A stretch of DNA of 64,000 nt from Colwellia sp. C1TZA3 (GCF_007954265.1 NZ_VOLS01000005.1:45241-109240), one strand, 5' to 3'. Positions 44,646 to 56,417 are shown, counted from the stretch's first letter. The notes: generated from the letters alone by a model not told the origin. Translations and numbers: made by a program.

Positions 44646-46082
44646 ATGTTTATACATTTTGCTAAAGCGAAGAGTAGCGCGTTTACTCCATCGTTTAATG
44701 CTTTTTCTCGCAAAAATTTTGCGGTGTTATGTGCGTTTGTCGCCACTATACCTGTTTACGCCGCTACCGTGGTGCCGCCTAGTGAGCAATTGGTCTTACG
44801 TGAGATACAACAACAAGTCAGTGCAGAGAGACTAAAAACAGATATTACCAAGTTAGTTGGGTTTGGTACTCGGCATACCTTGTCAGAGACAAAATCAGAT
44901 ACCCAAGGCATTGGCGCTGCACGTCGTTGGATTAAATCAGAATTTGAGAAAATTTCGGCACAGTGTGGCGGCTGTTTAGAAGTTATTGTTCAAAAACAGA
45001 CATTTTCAGGGGAAAAACGTATTCCTGAGCCAACAGAAGTCGTCAATGTTATCGCTATTCAGCGCGGTCAACTCGATCCAAATCGCTATATTGTGATGTC
45101 TGGTGATATAGACTCTCGAGTGTCAGACCCGCTTGACTACACCAGTGCATCTCCGGGAGCAAATGATAATGCTTCAGGTGTTGCTGGCGTTATTGAAACC
45201 GCTAGGGTGCTGTCACAACATAAATTTGCTGGTACTGTTGTTTATGCCGCATTATCAGGAGAAGAACAGGGCTTGTTTGGTGGAAAAATAATGGCGGGCA
45301 TTGCCAAAAAAGCAGCTTGGCGTGTTGAAGCGGTCATTAATAACGACATGATTGGTAATATTTCAGGTATTAATGGCATTATTAACAACACAACAGCAAG
45401 AGTGTTTTCTGAAGGCGTTCGCTATGTTGAAACACCTGCAGAAGCTAAAAAACGCAGATTCACCGGTGGTGAAGTAGATTCGCCTTCACGAAATGTAGCT
45501 CGCTATATTGACCAAATTGCAGACCAATACATACCTAACTTAGACGTTATGATGATATATAGATTAGACAGATTTGGTAGAGGCGGGCATCATCGACCAT
45601 TTAATGCCGTTGGTTATCCTGCTGTACGTATTATGGAAACTAATGAGCACTACGATCGTCAGCATCAAGACCTTCGAAGCGAAAATGGTCGAGCGTTTGG
45701 CGACGTTCTGGCGGGTGTAGATTTTGACTTTACTGCAAAATTAACCTCGTTAAACGCTGTCACTATGGCCGCGATGGCTTGGGCGCCACCACCGCCAGCA
45801 AATACTGAAATTTCAGGGGCAGTTAAAGCATCAACAACGTTAAAGTGGCAGCGTCCAGAAGGGACTATGGCAAATAATTTAGCGGGTTACCGTGTTCATT
45901 GGCGATTGACTACAGAGCCAACATGGACACATAGTCAATATGTAGGTGATGTCACTGAATTTGAGTTAAAAAATATTGTAATCGATAACTATTTTTTTGG
46001 TGTTAGCAGTGTTGCAAAAGATGGTTTTGAAAGCCCAGTGGTCTTTCCTGGTCCTGCAGGCTCTTTTGGAGGTTATAAATAA
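44646..46082 (+). CDS. Secreted M28 family peptidase with C-terminal fibronectin III-like domain
   Basis: The 478-aa exported protein resembles M28 zinc aminopeptidases. A signal sequence (FAVLCAFVATIPVYA, about 26-40) precedes the catalytic domain, with PGANDNASG, LSGEEQGLFG and a late His in METNEHYD. The first metal-ligand motif, normally HxD, reads SGDIDSR, with Asp in place of His. The last 90 residues (LKWQRPEGTMANNLAGYRVH) look like an Fn3 domain. It is probably a peptide-degrading enzyme. The metal site may differ from classic members. It is monocistronic. Confidence 0.85.
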   Translation: MFIHFAKAKSSAFTPSFNAFSRKNFAVLCAFVATIPVYAATVVPPSEQLVLREIQQQVSAERLKTDITKLVGFGTRHTLSETKSDTQGIGAARRWIKSEFEKISAQCGGCLEVIVQKQTFSGEKRIPEPTEVVNVIAIQRGQLDPNRYIVMSGDIDSRVSDPLDYTSASPGANDNASGVAGVIETARVLSQHKFAGTVVYAALSGEEQGLFGGKIMAGIAKKAAWRVEAVINNDMIGNISGINGIINNTTARVFSEGVRYVETPAEAKKRRFTGGEVDSPSRNVARYIDQIADQYIPNLDVMMIYRLDRFGRGGHHRPFNAVGYPAVRIMETNEHYDRQHQDLRSENGRAFGDVLAGVDFDFTAKLTSLNAVTMAAMAWAPPPPANTEISGAVKASTTLKWQRPEGTMANNLAGYRVHWRLTTEPTWTHSQYVGDVTEFELKNIVIDNYFFGVSSVAKDGFESPVVFPGPAGSFGGYK

Positions 46083-46257
46083 TAGTTTACACACTATTAT
46101 AAAAAGCTAATTTTATGGCTTAATAAGTAATCCATATGATTAGCTTGCTAAAAATAGTGCAAAAGATATTAACATGCTTCAATTATTACTTATTGATAAG
46201 TAATAATTGAAGCGAAAGTTACATTGTGTGAATAAGGCTTTATAACAAGCTTAAGCA

Positions 46258-46365
46258 TACCGATAAAAATCAACACCCGTATTATCATCTATACTAAATT
46301 TTATGTCTTGTATTTCTTCATTTTTCCTCATGAAAAAGTAGACCACTTAATTAATCAAATCGGTA
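46258..46365 (+). mobile_element. Partial family B element
   Basis: From about 46291 to the terminal CGGTA (46365) it follows the right half of B, with a few changes. The left part (from TACCGAT at 46258) is poorly related. It is followed by TTA, but the left flank does not match. It is probably an internally deleted, decayed copy. Confidence 0.6.
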
Positions 46366-46557
46366 TTAATAATTAATCCTCACTCGCTAACTTTTTTTGC
46401 AGTAATTAGCATTTACCCTCTTAAAAGTCTTTTTTACTCTGAGTTTAAATAGTGAATTTAACCGCAATCCCTAATACAAAAGGGCACAGTTAATGTGTTT
46501 AAAGTGCAAGGAATTGTTATAAAATTGAGTTGTTAAATTTTCACTTTTTTTATTTAA

Positions 46558-46680
46558 GCCACCGTTGGGCATTGGGAAGGTGATAGAAAAAAGCCTGGGT
46601 TTATTGTTGCGCTTTCAAATCAATTGCAAAGTAAGGTGGCCATTAAAATTAACAGTATCTGTTTAAAGCTTAGCTACTAG
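46558..46680 (+). pseudogene. Remnant of an IS30-family transposase
   Basis: In frame from 46558 the DNA encodes ATVGHWEGDRKKPGFIVALS and then about 20 more residues to a stop at 46678. GHWEGD is the conserved block at the first catalytic Asp of IS30-family DDE transposases. The following segment is of the right hydrophobic character but diverged, and both flanks lack the rest of the gene. It is a short fossil, not a gene. The rest of the 46083-46700 gap holds only the partial B element. Confidence 0.45.
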
Positions 46681-46700
46681 CTTAGCGACTCACCTTAGTA

Positions 46701-46949
46701 TCATAAGCCTTTCTTAATAACGTATTGAAAAGGCATTACTTTGATTTGCTGACTAATTAGTTGATGCTCCATAAATCGACAAAAACTTGGAATATCTCTT
46801 GCAGTTGACGGATCGTCAGCGCTTACTAGAAGGGTTTCACCTACGGCCATTTTTCGTATTTTTAGCCGAAGCATCATTACTGGCTCGGGACAGCGAAGCC
46901 CAATGGCATCTAATTGGTGGTCTGGATCAGAAAAACAGCAGTCGGTCAT
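46701..46949 (-). CDS. tusA: Sulfurtransferase TusA
   Basis: The 82-aa sulfur carrier for 2-thiolation of tRNA and related sulfur transfer. The active Cys lies in [20 protein letters not shown], the diagnostic CPxP motif. The remainder, [21 protein letters not shown], also matches. It is divergent from slt, and the 225-bp gap to it should contain both promoters. Confidence 0.96.
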   Translation of the reverse strand: MTDCCFSDPDHQLDAIGLRCPEPVMMLRLKIRKMAVGETLLVSADDPSTARDIPSFCRFMEHQLISQQIKVMPFQYVIKKGL

Positions 46950-47175
46950 GCTTTACCTTGCTAGGGAATATGGTTTGGTGCTAATTTTAAAGCCTATTCA
47001 CCATGACGCAACAATAAACTTACGTTGATTGTTTTTGTTCAGTCGATTTTTAATCATCTCGAGCTAATTTTAAGGACAAATATTGACAATTAAGCTAATA
47101 ATTGTCTCAAATAGGCTTGCTTTGTCACGTTAGAGGTGAATAATTGATCCATGCTTATTTTTTCAAGGTCCTCAA

Positions 47176-49090
47176 ATGCCGCTAGGTAGTTTCCGATTTA
47201 TCAAAACCATCATATTAAGTGCGCTATTAGCGAGTACGCCAACTTTCGCTAATGATGAAAGCCAACAGCGAAAAACTTTCTTGCAAGCTGAAAAGCAAGT
47301 TTGGAACTACAGTTCTGCTACTTATCAAAACCTATATAACCAACTACATTATTATCCGCTGCAACCTTATTTGGATCAGAAGCGCCTAATGACCAAAATG
47401 AAGTTGTCGTCAGCGCCAGAGATAGGAGACTTTTTAACAAAGTATAAAGGCACACCACTGGATTGGCCCTTAAGAAAAAAATGGTTAACTTATTTGGCTA
47501 AACGTAAGCAGCCGGTGCTTTTTCAACATTTTTTCGAAGCCACCAGTGATGTTGAACTAACGTGTCAGTATTATCGCTTTCAATTGCAATCTGGCGTGTC
47601 GCCAACGAAAATATTACCCAAAGTAAATTCGCTGTGGATAGTGGGTAAATCGCAACCAAAAGTTTGCGATCCCTTGTTTAAACAGTGGCAGCAAGCAGGG
47701 TATCAAACAAACGAGGTCATATGGCAACGTATTGTATTATCAGCCGATGGCGGTAAACATACCTTAATACCGTATTTGACGCTGTTATTACCAGAAAATG
47801 AGCAATATTTAGCTCAGCTTTGGCATAAAGTACGTCGCAATCCGTCCTATACCGAACGCTTATCAAAATTTAAAAACAAAACCCCAAGAGAGGCGGAGAT
47901 AGTCGCTTATGGTTTAAAACGTCTAATATGGCGCGATCCAGAACAAGCACTTAATACTTATAAGTTAGCAAAGTCGCTGTTACCGTTTTCTTTGCAGCAA
48001 CAGCAACAAATTACTTTCAAGTTTGCCCTAGCGTTAGCCAGCAAAAATCACCTTGATGCGGCCGCATGGTTAGCGAAAGTGGATGAAAATTTATTCACCA
48101 GTAACCTAACCCAGTGGTATATAACCGACGCTCTGCGCGATCAAAATTGGCAGAACATCAAAACTAAGCTCCTAAAGTTACCTAAGACAGTGCAAAAAAG
48201 TCTGCAGTGGCAGTACTGGTATGGCAGAAGTTTATTAGCTACCAATGAGTTAGTGGCTGGAAACTTACGCTTAAATGAGCTTGCGCTAAGTCGACATTAT
48301 TATGGTTTTTTAGCTGCGAGTTATTTAAAGAAACCAGCTAATTTTCAAGATATACCGCTTGTTGTTAGTGTAGATGAAAGAGCCTGGGTGACTAAAAGTC
48401 CTGAAGCAAAAAGAGCTTTTGAGCTATTTGCTATTGGTCGGTTTTATCATGCCCGCAAAGAATGGAATTATTGGTTGTCAAAACTCAATAAGCGCGAAAA
48501 GTTAGTTGCCTCTAAAGTTGCCAATGAAATGGTATGACAGGGCAATATTTACCTTAGCTAAAGTGGGTTATCTTAACGATGTAGATTTACGTTTTCCACT
48601 GGGCTTTGAAAGTGAAATTACACACTATGCCGGCCAGCAAAAAATTAATCCAGCTTGGGCGTTTGCTATAACGCGTCGTGAAAGCTCGTTTATGTCAGAT
48701 GCTAATTCTCCGGCAGGCGCTAAAGGTTTAATGCAAATTATGCCAGGTACAGCAAAACAGCTAGCGCGTAAAAAAGTCTCTAATCGGTATTTATTCAAAG
48801 CCAAAAATAATATTAAATTAGGCACAAAATACTTACGTGATTTACTCGACCGTCATGATGGTAACCAAGTACTGGCTACTGCGGCTTATAATGCTGGGCC
48901 TTATCGAGTAAAAAGTTGGTTGAAAAACGCTGAGTCATTACCTGCTGATGTTTGGATTGAAACCATTCCGTTCAAAGAAACCCGAGAATATGTTAAAAGT
49001 GTTTTAGCTTATCAGCAAATATATCAACACAAAGTAGGGCAAGCGGCCTCTTTATTTGACCACATTATTGCGATGAGCATAAACGAATAG
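47176..49090 (+). pseudogene. slt: Soluble lytic murein transglycosylase, split by a frameshift
   Basis: Slt cleaves peptidoglycan in the periplasm. The first frame (47176-48537, 453 aa) has a signal peptide (IILSALLASTPTFA) and the long superhelical domain. It stops just after KVANEMV. The continuation WYDRAIFTLAKVGYL lies in the +1 frame (open 48506-49090) and includes the catalytic Glu in RRESSFMSDANSPAGAKGLM and AAYNAGPYRV. A short deletion near 48530 is the simplest cause. As read, no active enzyme is made unless the shift is suppressed or a sequencing error. Confidence 0.9.
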
Positions 49091-49134
49091 CATCCACTTG
49101 CATTATAATAGTGGCTTAAATAAGGTATAATTAA

Positions 49135-50481
<1,347 letters not shown>

Positions 50482-50493
50482 GCGAAACCACTT

Positions 50494-51117
50494 GTGTCTA
50501 CACCATACACAATAGCGGCTCAAGCGACTATTAATGAAACCATAGTCACGCGCAGCCGCTTTATTTGCTACCTTAAACCTTGCACTAGCGCTGCTGATGC
50601 TAAAGCTTTTATTAAAAGTTTACAAATATTACATCCACAGGCTAGTCATCACTGTTATGCCTTCATTGCTGGCCGGCCTGAAAACAGCCAATTATATGGT
50701 TTTTCTGATGACGGGGAGCCGTCAGGCACTGCCGGTAAACCCATACTAAATATGCTAATGGGTAGTAATCTTGGTGAGCTTTGTGCTGTTGTTGTGCGAT
50801 ATTTTGGCGGTACTAAACTGGGGCCCGGTGGATTACAACGTGCTTATGGCGGCAGTGTAAAGCAAGCGTTGACGATTTTACCAACAAAATTGAAAATTCC
50901 TATGGTGCGCAAAACACTAGCGTGTCAATATGCACAAGTAAATGATGTTTTACATTTTATTAGTCAAATGGGTGGCGAAATTATCCAGCAAGACTACCAT
51001 GAGAATGTTGTTCTGATACTCGCATTACCTGATGAAAAAATTGAGCTTTTCCAACAGCAATTACAAACAATGTCTGCGGGACAGTTAACCCTTCAATCCA
51101 TAACTAAAAAGCAATAA
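50494..51117 (+). CDS. yigZ: YigZ, IMPACT family protein
   Basis: The 207-aa protein has the UPF0029/IMPACT N-terminal domain (SRFICYLKPCTSAADAKAFI, GFSDDGEPSGTAGKPIL, VVVRYFGGTKLGPGGLQRAY) and a smaller C-terminal ferredoxin-like domain. Function is poorly known; IMPACT relatives affect translation control in eukaryotes. The start is a GTG at 50494. It lies between pepQ and trkH, 9 nt before the latter. Confidence 0.95.
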   Translation: MSTPYTIAAQATINETIVTRSRFICYLKPCTSAADAKAFIKSLQILHPQASHHCYAFIAGRPENSQLYGFSDDGEPSGTAGKPILNMLMGSNLGELCAVVVRYFGGTKLGPGGLQRAYGGSVKQALTILPTKLKIPMVRKTLACQYAQVNDVLHFISQMGGEIIQQDYHENVVLILALPDEKIELFQQQLQTMSAGQLTLQSITKKQ

Positions 51118-51126
51118 TAAACTACC

Positions 51127-52593
51127 GTGCAATTTAAAAATATCATCCGAATCTTAGGGTTATTAGTCGCCTTACTGAGCGTAACTATGTTGCCGCCTGC
51201 TTTTATTTCTCTGGTCTATCGAGATGGTGGTGGGGTTTCTTTCTTAATGTCATTTCTTTTTTGCCTAATCGCGGGGCTATTATCTTGGTATCCTTATCGA
51301 GCCGAAAAAAGCGATTTAAGGGCACGAGAAGGTTTTTTAATTGTGGTGTTGTTTTGGACCGTTTTGGCGAGTTTCTCAGCGGTGCCTTTATTATTATTAG
51401 ATCAACCTAACCTTAGCGTTGCCGATGCATTTTTTGAGTCTTTTTCTGGTCTCACGACTACAGGCGCAACCATATTAACGCAGATTGACGGATTACCACA
51501 CGCGGTACTTTGGTATCGACAACAGCTACAGTGGCTCGGTGGTATGGGGATTATTGTGTTAGCAGTAGCTATTTTACCTATGCTAGGCATTGGTGGTATG
51601 CAGTTATATCGCGCGGAAACCCCAGGCCCAGTGAAAGATTCAAAAATGACCCCGCGTATTGCTGACACCGCCAAGCATTTGTGGCTAATCTATGTCACCT
51701 TAACTGTGGCTTGTGCGATGAGTTATTGGGCCGCAGGGATGAATTTATTTGACGCTGTTTGCCACTCTTTTTCTACCATTGCGATTGGTGGTTTTTCGAC
51801 ACACGATTTAAGCATGGGCTATTTTGATAGTCCGTTGATCAATTTTATCTGTGTGTTTTTCCTACTGGTTGCTGGTGTCAATTTTGCTTTGCATTTTGCG
51901 GTAGTGAACAGCCGATCACTACGCAGTTATTTTTATGATTCAGAATTTAAAGTGTTTTTGGGTATTCAAGCAGTTTTAATCTTAGTGTGTTTTATCGTGC
52001 TAATGAGTTTTAATGTTTACCAGTCGGGTTTTGATAACTTCGAACAAGCGCTGTTTCACGCGGTTTCAATTAGCACTACCGCCGGTTTTTCAACAACATC
52101 TTCGGGCGAAGTCGCTTTTTCTAACTGGCCAACACTGCTGCCAATTTTATTAATATTTGCCAGTTTTATCGGTGGTTGTGCGGGCAGTACCGGTGGTGGC
52201 ATGAAGGTCATTCGGGTGTTACTACTTTATTTACAAGGTGTGCGCGAATTAAATAGATTAGTGCATCCCAAAGCGGTTTTTGCTATTAAGCTAGGTAAGA
52301 AAGCGTTACCAAATCGTGTGGTAGAAGCCATATGGGGTTTCTTCTCTGCTTATGCGGCTGTGTTTGTTGTTTGTATGTTGTTGTTATTAGCGGGCGGAAT
52401 GGATGATATTTCAGCTTTTACCGCTGTTGCTGCATGCTTGAATAATTTGGGCCCAGGTTTGGGGCAGGTTGCGTCAAATTATGCAGAAATAAATGATTTT
52501 AGTAAATGGGTCTTGGTGGTTGCTATGTTGTTTGGCCGTTTAGAGATATTTACCTTGCTGGTATTACTCACACCAGCATTTTGGCGAACCTAG
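51127..52593 (+). CDS. trkH: Trk system potassium uptake protein TrkH
   Basis: The 488-aa K+-translocating membrane subunit has four pore loops: SGLTTTGATIL, STIAIGGFSTHD, STTAGFSTTSS and NNLGPGLGQV. The gating-loop region CAGSTGGGMKVIR is present. The start is GTG (51127), giving QFKNIIRILGLLVALLSVTM. The cytoplasmic partner TrkA is convergent immediately downstream, with only 31 bp between. Confidence 0.97.
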   Translation: MQFKNIIRILGLLVALLSVTMLPPAFISLVYRDGGGVSFLMSFLFCLIAGLLSWYPYRAEKSDLRAREGFLIVVLFWTVLASFSAVPLLLLDQPNLSVADAFFESFSGLTTTGATILTQIDGLPHAVLWYRQQLQWLGGMGIIVLAVAILPMLGIGGMQLYRAETPGPVKDSKMTPRIADTAKHLWLIYVTLTVACAMSYWAAGMNLFDAVCHSFSTIAIGGFSTHDLSMGYFDSPLINFICVFFLLVAGVNFALHFAVVNSRSLRSYFYDSEFKVFLGIQAVLILVCFIVLMSFNVYQSGFDNFEQALFHAVSISTTAGFSTTSSGEVAFSNWPTLLPILLIFASFIGGCAGSTGGGMKVIRVLLLYLQGVRELNRLVHPKAVFAIKLGKKALPNRVVEAIWGFFSAYAAVFVVCMLLLLAGGMDDISAFTAVAACLNNLGPGLGQVASNYAEINDFSKWVLVVAMLFGRLEIFTLLVLLTPAFWRT

Positions 52594-52624
52594 GGTAAAC
52601 TTTTCTTGCTACCCATATTACCGA

Positions 52625-54004
52625 TTAGAAAAATGTGATTGCATCTAGTTGGAATAAAGCTTCAACGTCGCTGATATAGCGCTTGTTAACTAAAAATAAC
52701 ACCACATGGTCTTCTGCTTGAATTCGGGTATCTGAATGAGCAATTAATACTTCTTCACCACGTACAATTGCACCAATGGTTGTACCGGGCGGTAACCTAA
52801 TTTGCTGGATAGTTTTCCCCACCACTTTCGATGATTTTTCATCACCTTTAGCCACAATTTCTAACGCTTCTGCTGCGCCACCACGCAAACTATAAACATT
52901 ATTAATATTACCACGGCGTACATGAGTTAATAACGCGGAAATGGTTGCGTGCTGCGGCGAAACAGCAATATCTATATCACTGCCATGGACTAAATCAATG
53001 TAAGCACTGCGCTGGATCAGTACCATCGCTTTGCGTACACCTAAGCGTTTTGCTAATAACGATGACATAATATTAGCCTCGTCATCGTTAGTAACAGCAA
53101 TAAAAACGTCAAACTGATCAATGTGCTCTTCTAATAGCAACTCTTGATCAGAAGAATCGCCGGTAAACACTAAGGTGTCATTTAGCTCAGACGCTAAATA
53201 GGCTGCCCGTTTAACCGAATGTTCAATTAATTTTACTTGATGGTTTTTTTCCAATAAGCGCGCTAAACCTGAGCCTATATTACCGCCACCAGCGATCATG
53301 ATTTTTTTATAAGGCGCTTCTAATTTTTGTAGTTCGTTCATTACCGCGCGAATATGAATTGAGGCGGCAATAAAAAATACTTCGTCATCGGCTTCAATAA
53401 CGGTAGTACCTAGTGGACGAATAGGTTTGCCATTGCGATAAATCGCCGCAACCCGGGTATCAATATTTGGTATATGTTCGCGTAAAGTAGACAGGGCATG
53501 ACCAACCAATAATCCGCCGTAATAAGCTTTAACGGCAACTAAACTAACTTTACCCTCGGCAAACTCTAATACTTGTAGGGCACCTGGATAATCAATGAGT
53601 CGAGCAATATCTCGGGTCACCAGTTGTTCAGGCGCAATAATATGATCAACGGGAATGTTTTTATTCTGAAACAGTTCTTTTTGATATTTCAGAATTTGAC
53701 TAGACCGAATTCGGGCAATTTTATTGGCAGTATTAAACAGCGAATAACAAATTTGGCAAGCAATCATGTTGGTGGCATCATCGTTGGTTACTGCAACAAC
53801 GAGCTCAGCATCTTCAGCGCCGGCTTGTTTTAGTATGTCAGGGTGAGAGCCTTGACCAACGACAACGCGTAAATCCATTTTGTCTTGTAATTCACGCAAG
53901 GTTTCACTGTTAGTGTCTATTAGCGTAATGTCGTTTTTTTCGCCAACAAGATTCTCCGCTAATGATCCACCAACTTGTCCGGCACCAATAATTATAATTT
54001 TCAT
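52625..54004 (-). CDS. trkA: Trk system potassium transporter peripheral subunit TrkA
   Basis: The 459-aa NAD-binding regulator of TrkH. Two RCK halves are visible, the first with [16 protein letters not shown] (near 3-18), the second with [16 protein letters not shown] (near 236-251), each followed by a TrkA-C domain. It follows rsmB by 11 nt on the same strand (def-fmt-rsmB-trkA), as in E. coli. Confidence 0.98.
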   Translation of the reverse strand: MKIIIIGAGQVGGSLAENLVGEKNDITLIDTNSETLRELQDKMDLRVVVGQGSHPDILKQAGAEDAELVVAVTNDDATNMIACQICYSLFNTANKIARIRSSQILKYQKELFQNKNIPVDHIIAPEQLVTRDIARLIDYPGALQVLEFAEGKVSLVAVKAYYGGLLVGHALSTLREHIPNIDTRVAAIYRNGKPIRPLGTTVIEADDEVFFIAASIHIRAVMNELQKLEAPYKKIMIAGGGNIGSGLARLLEKNHQVKLIEHSVKRAAYLASELNDTLVFTGDSSDQELLLEEHIDQFDVFIAVTNDDEANIMSSLLAKRLGVRKAMVLIQRSAYIDLVHGSDIDIAVSPQHATISALLTHVRRGNINNVYSLRGGAAEALEIVAKGDEKSSKVVGKTIQQIRLPPGTTIGAIVRGEEVLIAHSDTRIQAEDHVVLFLVNKRYISDVEALFQLDAITFF

Positions 54005-54015
54005 TTAAGATTGCT

Positions 54016-55344
54016 TTATAGTTGTTTTTGCTGTGATTTTTTAATGAATTTGGCGTAGTAAAAACCGTCCATTGAATTGTCGTTAGACAGTATCTGCCAA
54101 CCAATATCCGTTGTATTCTTGGTTATTGCGAGATGTTCAGCATCTGAATTTTCAGCAAGAAAACGACGAACTTGCTCACTGTTTTCTTCTGGTAATACGC
54201 TGCATGTTGCATAAAGCAAAGTACCACCGGGTTTTAATAAAGACCATACATTTTTTAATATATCGTGTTGCAAGTCAGTTAATACCGCAATGTCTTGGCT
54301 TTTACGTAACCACTTAATATCAGGGTGTCGGCGTATGACACCGGTACCAGAACACGGGGCGTCAAGTAAAATTCGGTCAAATAATTCGCCATTCCACCAC
54401 TTTTCAGGTGTGGCGGCATCAGCGGTGATCACCTTTGCTTGCAGGTTCAGACGTTGCAGGTTCTCATGTACTCGCAGCAAACGCGACTCTTCAATATCAA
54501 TGGCGGTCAGCGCTTTTATTTTCGGACTATATTCAAGTATATGACAGGTTTTGCCACCGGGTGCGGCACAACAATCAAGTACATTGTCATTAGGCTGACA
54601 ATCAAGTAAAAGCGCAGCTTGTTGTGCGGCGCCGTCTTGAATTGATACCCTACCGAGCTGAAATCCAGGTAATTTATTGACATCGATGGCGTCAGTTAAG
54701 CGTATCGCTGATGATTTTTCATCGACATAGGCATAATCAATTTTTTCAGCGACTAATAAAGCAAGATATTCATTAAGGCTATGATGCAGGGCGTTAACTC
54801 GCAACCACATTGGTGGTCTTTGCATATTTGCTGTAAGAATATCCTGCCAACTATCAGGGTAGCCACTTTGTAGTTTTTTAATAAACCAAGAGGGATGGTT
54901 AAAGGCGACAGCTGCAGGCAGCTTACTGGTGTCGACAGATAGCTTTTTATTAGCTAATTGTGTTTGCTGGCGTTGAAAATTTCTTAATACGCCATTAATC
55001 ACCCCTTTTAAATGGTCGCATTTTAATGGTTTACAAGCGGAAACAGTTTCATTAAACGCAGCGTGATCGGGTATGCGGGTATATTTAATTTGATAAATCC
55101 CAACCAGTAATAAAAAGTGACCAACGCGTTGTTTACCGCTAAAGGGTTTTTTAATAAAGTCACGAACATCATGTTCAAGTTCAGGTAAATGTCTTAATAC
55201 GCCATAGCAAAGTTCTTGTAATAGGCCTTTATCTTTAATATCTATTTTTGCGATTTGTTGTGGTAGTTCATCTGACAAACTACGGCCTTTATCAACAACG
55301 GCAAAGGTACAGCGAGCAGCGAGTGCTCTAAGGTTCGCAGCCAT
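54016..55344 (-). CDS. rsmB: 16S rRNA (cytosine967-C5)-methyltransferase
   Basis: The 442-aa enzyme methylates C967 of 16S rRNA. The N-terminal NusB-like domain (about 1-140) precedes the SAM domain with DCCAAPGGKTCHIL, DAPCSGTGVIRRHPDIKW and YATCSVLPEEN, giving the two catalytic Cys. It starts 2 nt after fmt. Confidence 0.98.
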   Translation of the reverse strand: MAANLRALAARCTFAVVDKGRSLSDELPQQIAKIDIKDKGLLQELCYGVLRHLPELEHDVRDFIKKPFSGKQRVGHFLLLVGIYQIKYTRIPDHAAFNETVSACKPLKCDHLKGVINGVLRNFQRQQTQLANKKLSVDTSKLPAAVAFNHPSWFIKKLQSGYPDSWQDILTANMQRPPMWLRVNALHHSLNEYLALLVAEKIDYAYVDEKSSAIRLTDAIDVNKLPGFQLGRVSIQDGAAQQAALLLDCQPNDNVLDCCAAPGGKTCHILEYSPKIKALTAIDIEESRLLRVHENLQRLNLQAKVITADAATPEKWWNGELFDRILLDAPCSGTGVIRRHPDIKWLRKSQDIAVLTDLQHDILKNVWSLLKPGGTLLYATCSVLPEENSEQVRRFLAENSDAEHLAITKNTTDIGWQILSNDNSMDGFYYAKFIKKSQQKQL

Positions 55345-55346
55345 AA

Positions 55347-56348
55347 TTAAGTTAACTCTTGTTGAGGCTGTATTAGCCTATTGATTGATTGGCCTTGGGC
55401 AAACCAATCTGCCTTGCCATTGAGTATGTCGGCCACAGCTAAGGCTTTTTTGCCCGGCAGTTGTAATATTTCAAGCCGTAAAGCATTTGCTGTTGTAGCA
55501 ACGACAATACCTTGTTTATCGCAGCTTATGATCGTGCCAGGTAGGTGCTGATGCTCAAGTTCAATAACGCTAGCTTGCCAAACCCTAATACGGTGTTGTT
55601 GACTATTGTCATCAAAAGTAAATTGCGCCACTGGCCATGGAATATAAGCTCTGATTTTTCGATCAAGTATGGTCGCGGGTTGTTGCCAATTTAACTCAGC
55701 GTCTGCTTTATCAAGTTTGGCCGCATGAGTTGCTTGTGCATTATTTTGTGGCTGGTGTTGATGTTGGCCACAAGCCATTAGCGTTAAGGTGTCTAATAAT
55801 GCCTTTGGACCTAGTTCAGCTAACTTGTCGTATAAACTTGCGCTGGTGTCTTTTACGGTAATATCACAAGTCGCGGTTAAGATCATATCACCGGTATCTA
55901 GGCCTTTATCCATTTGCATTATGGTAACACCAGTTTTTGAGTCACCGGCTTCTAAAGCACGTTGAATCGGTGCAGCACCACGCCATTTGGGTAAAATGGA
56001 ACCATGAACATTAATACAGCCTAATTTTGGTGTCTGTAAAATTACTGTTGGTAATAATAAGCCGTAAGCCACCACTACCATGATATCTGCTTGGTAATTT
56101 GCCAGCGTTAACTGTGTTTGTTCAGCTTTAAAGTTCTCTGGCTGTTGAACTGGAATGTTGTGCGCTAAGGCTAATAGTTTAGTTGCACAAGCGCTGAGCT
56201 TTTTACCGCGGCCAGCCGGTTTATCGGGCGGGCAATAAACGGCAACAATGTTATGCTTTGATTGAATTAACGCCGCTAAATGTTGCGCGGCAAAGTCAGG
56301 GGTACCAGCAAAAATGATATTTAATGGTGTAGTTACGGCGTTGGGCAA
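55347..56348 (-). CDS. fmt: Methionyl-tRNA formyltransferase
   Basis: The 333-aa enzyme formylates initiator Met-tRNA. IIFAGTPDFAAQHLAAL is the N-terminus, and the folate/catalytic block is NVHGSILPKWRGAAPIQRAL. The C-terminal OB-like domain follows from about residue 210. It is paired with def as usual, but the 93-bp spacer has a 46-bp palindromic element. Confidence 0.98.
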   Translation of the reverse strand: MPNAVTTPLNIIFAGTPDFAAQHLAALIQSKHNIVAVYCPPDKPAGRGKKLSACATKLLALAHNIPVQQPENFKAEQTQLTLANYQADIMVVVAYGLLLPTVILQTPKLGCINVHGSILPKWRGAAPIQRALEAGDSKTGVTIMQMDKGLDTGDMILTATCDITVKDTSASLYDKLAELGPKALLDTLTLMACGQHQHQPQNNAQATHAAKLDKADAELNWQQPATILDRKIRAYIPWPVAQFTFDDNSQQHRIRVWQASVIELEHQHLPGTIISCDKQGIVVATTANALRLEILQLPGKKALAVADILNGKADWFAQGQSINRLIQPQQELT

Positions 56349-56371
56349 AGGAGTTTCCAGAATGCAATTGA

Positions 56372-56417
56372 TATCAATTAAGTTAAGTAATCGCTCACTT
56401 ACTTAACTTAATTGGTA
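56372..56417. mobile_element. 46-bp minimal palindromic element between def and fmt
   Basis: TATCAATTAAGTTAAGTAA on the left faces TTACTTAACTTAATTGGTA on the right (one mismatch in 19), with an 8-nt loop. The flanks are TGA on both sides (56369-56371 and 56418-56420). The end type and TNA duplication agree with the A/B family; almost the entire interior is absent. In RNA it would make a strong hairpin within the def-fmt transcript. Confidence 0.75.

Noticed and set aside
46787..46984. Plus-strand open frame over tusA
   Set aside because: It is the antisense shadow of tusA, whose CPxP motif and length are clear.
52052..52067. Possible third parS site in trkH (TGTTTCACG)
   Set aside because: Only the first nine bases match; the second half of the palindrome is absent.
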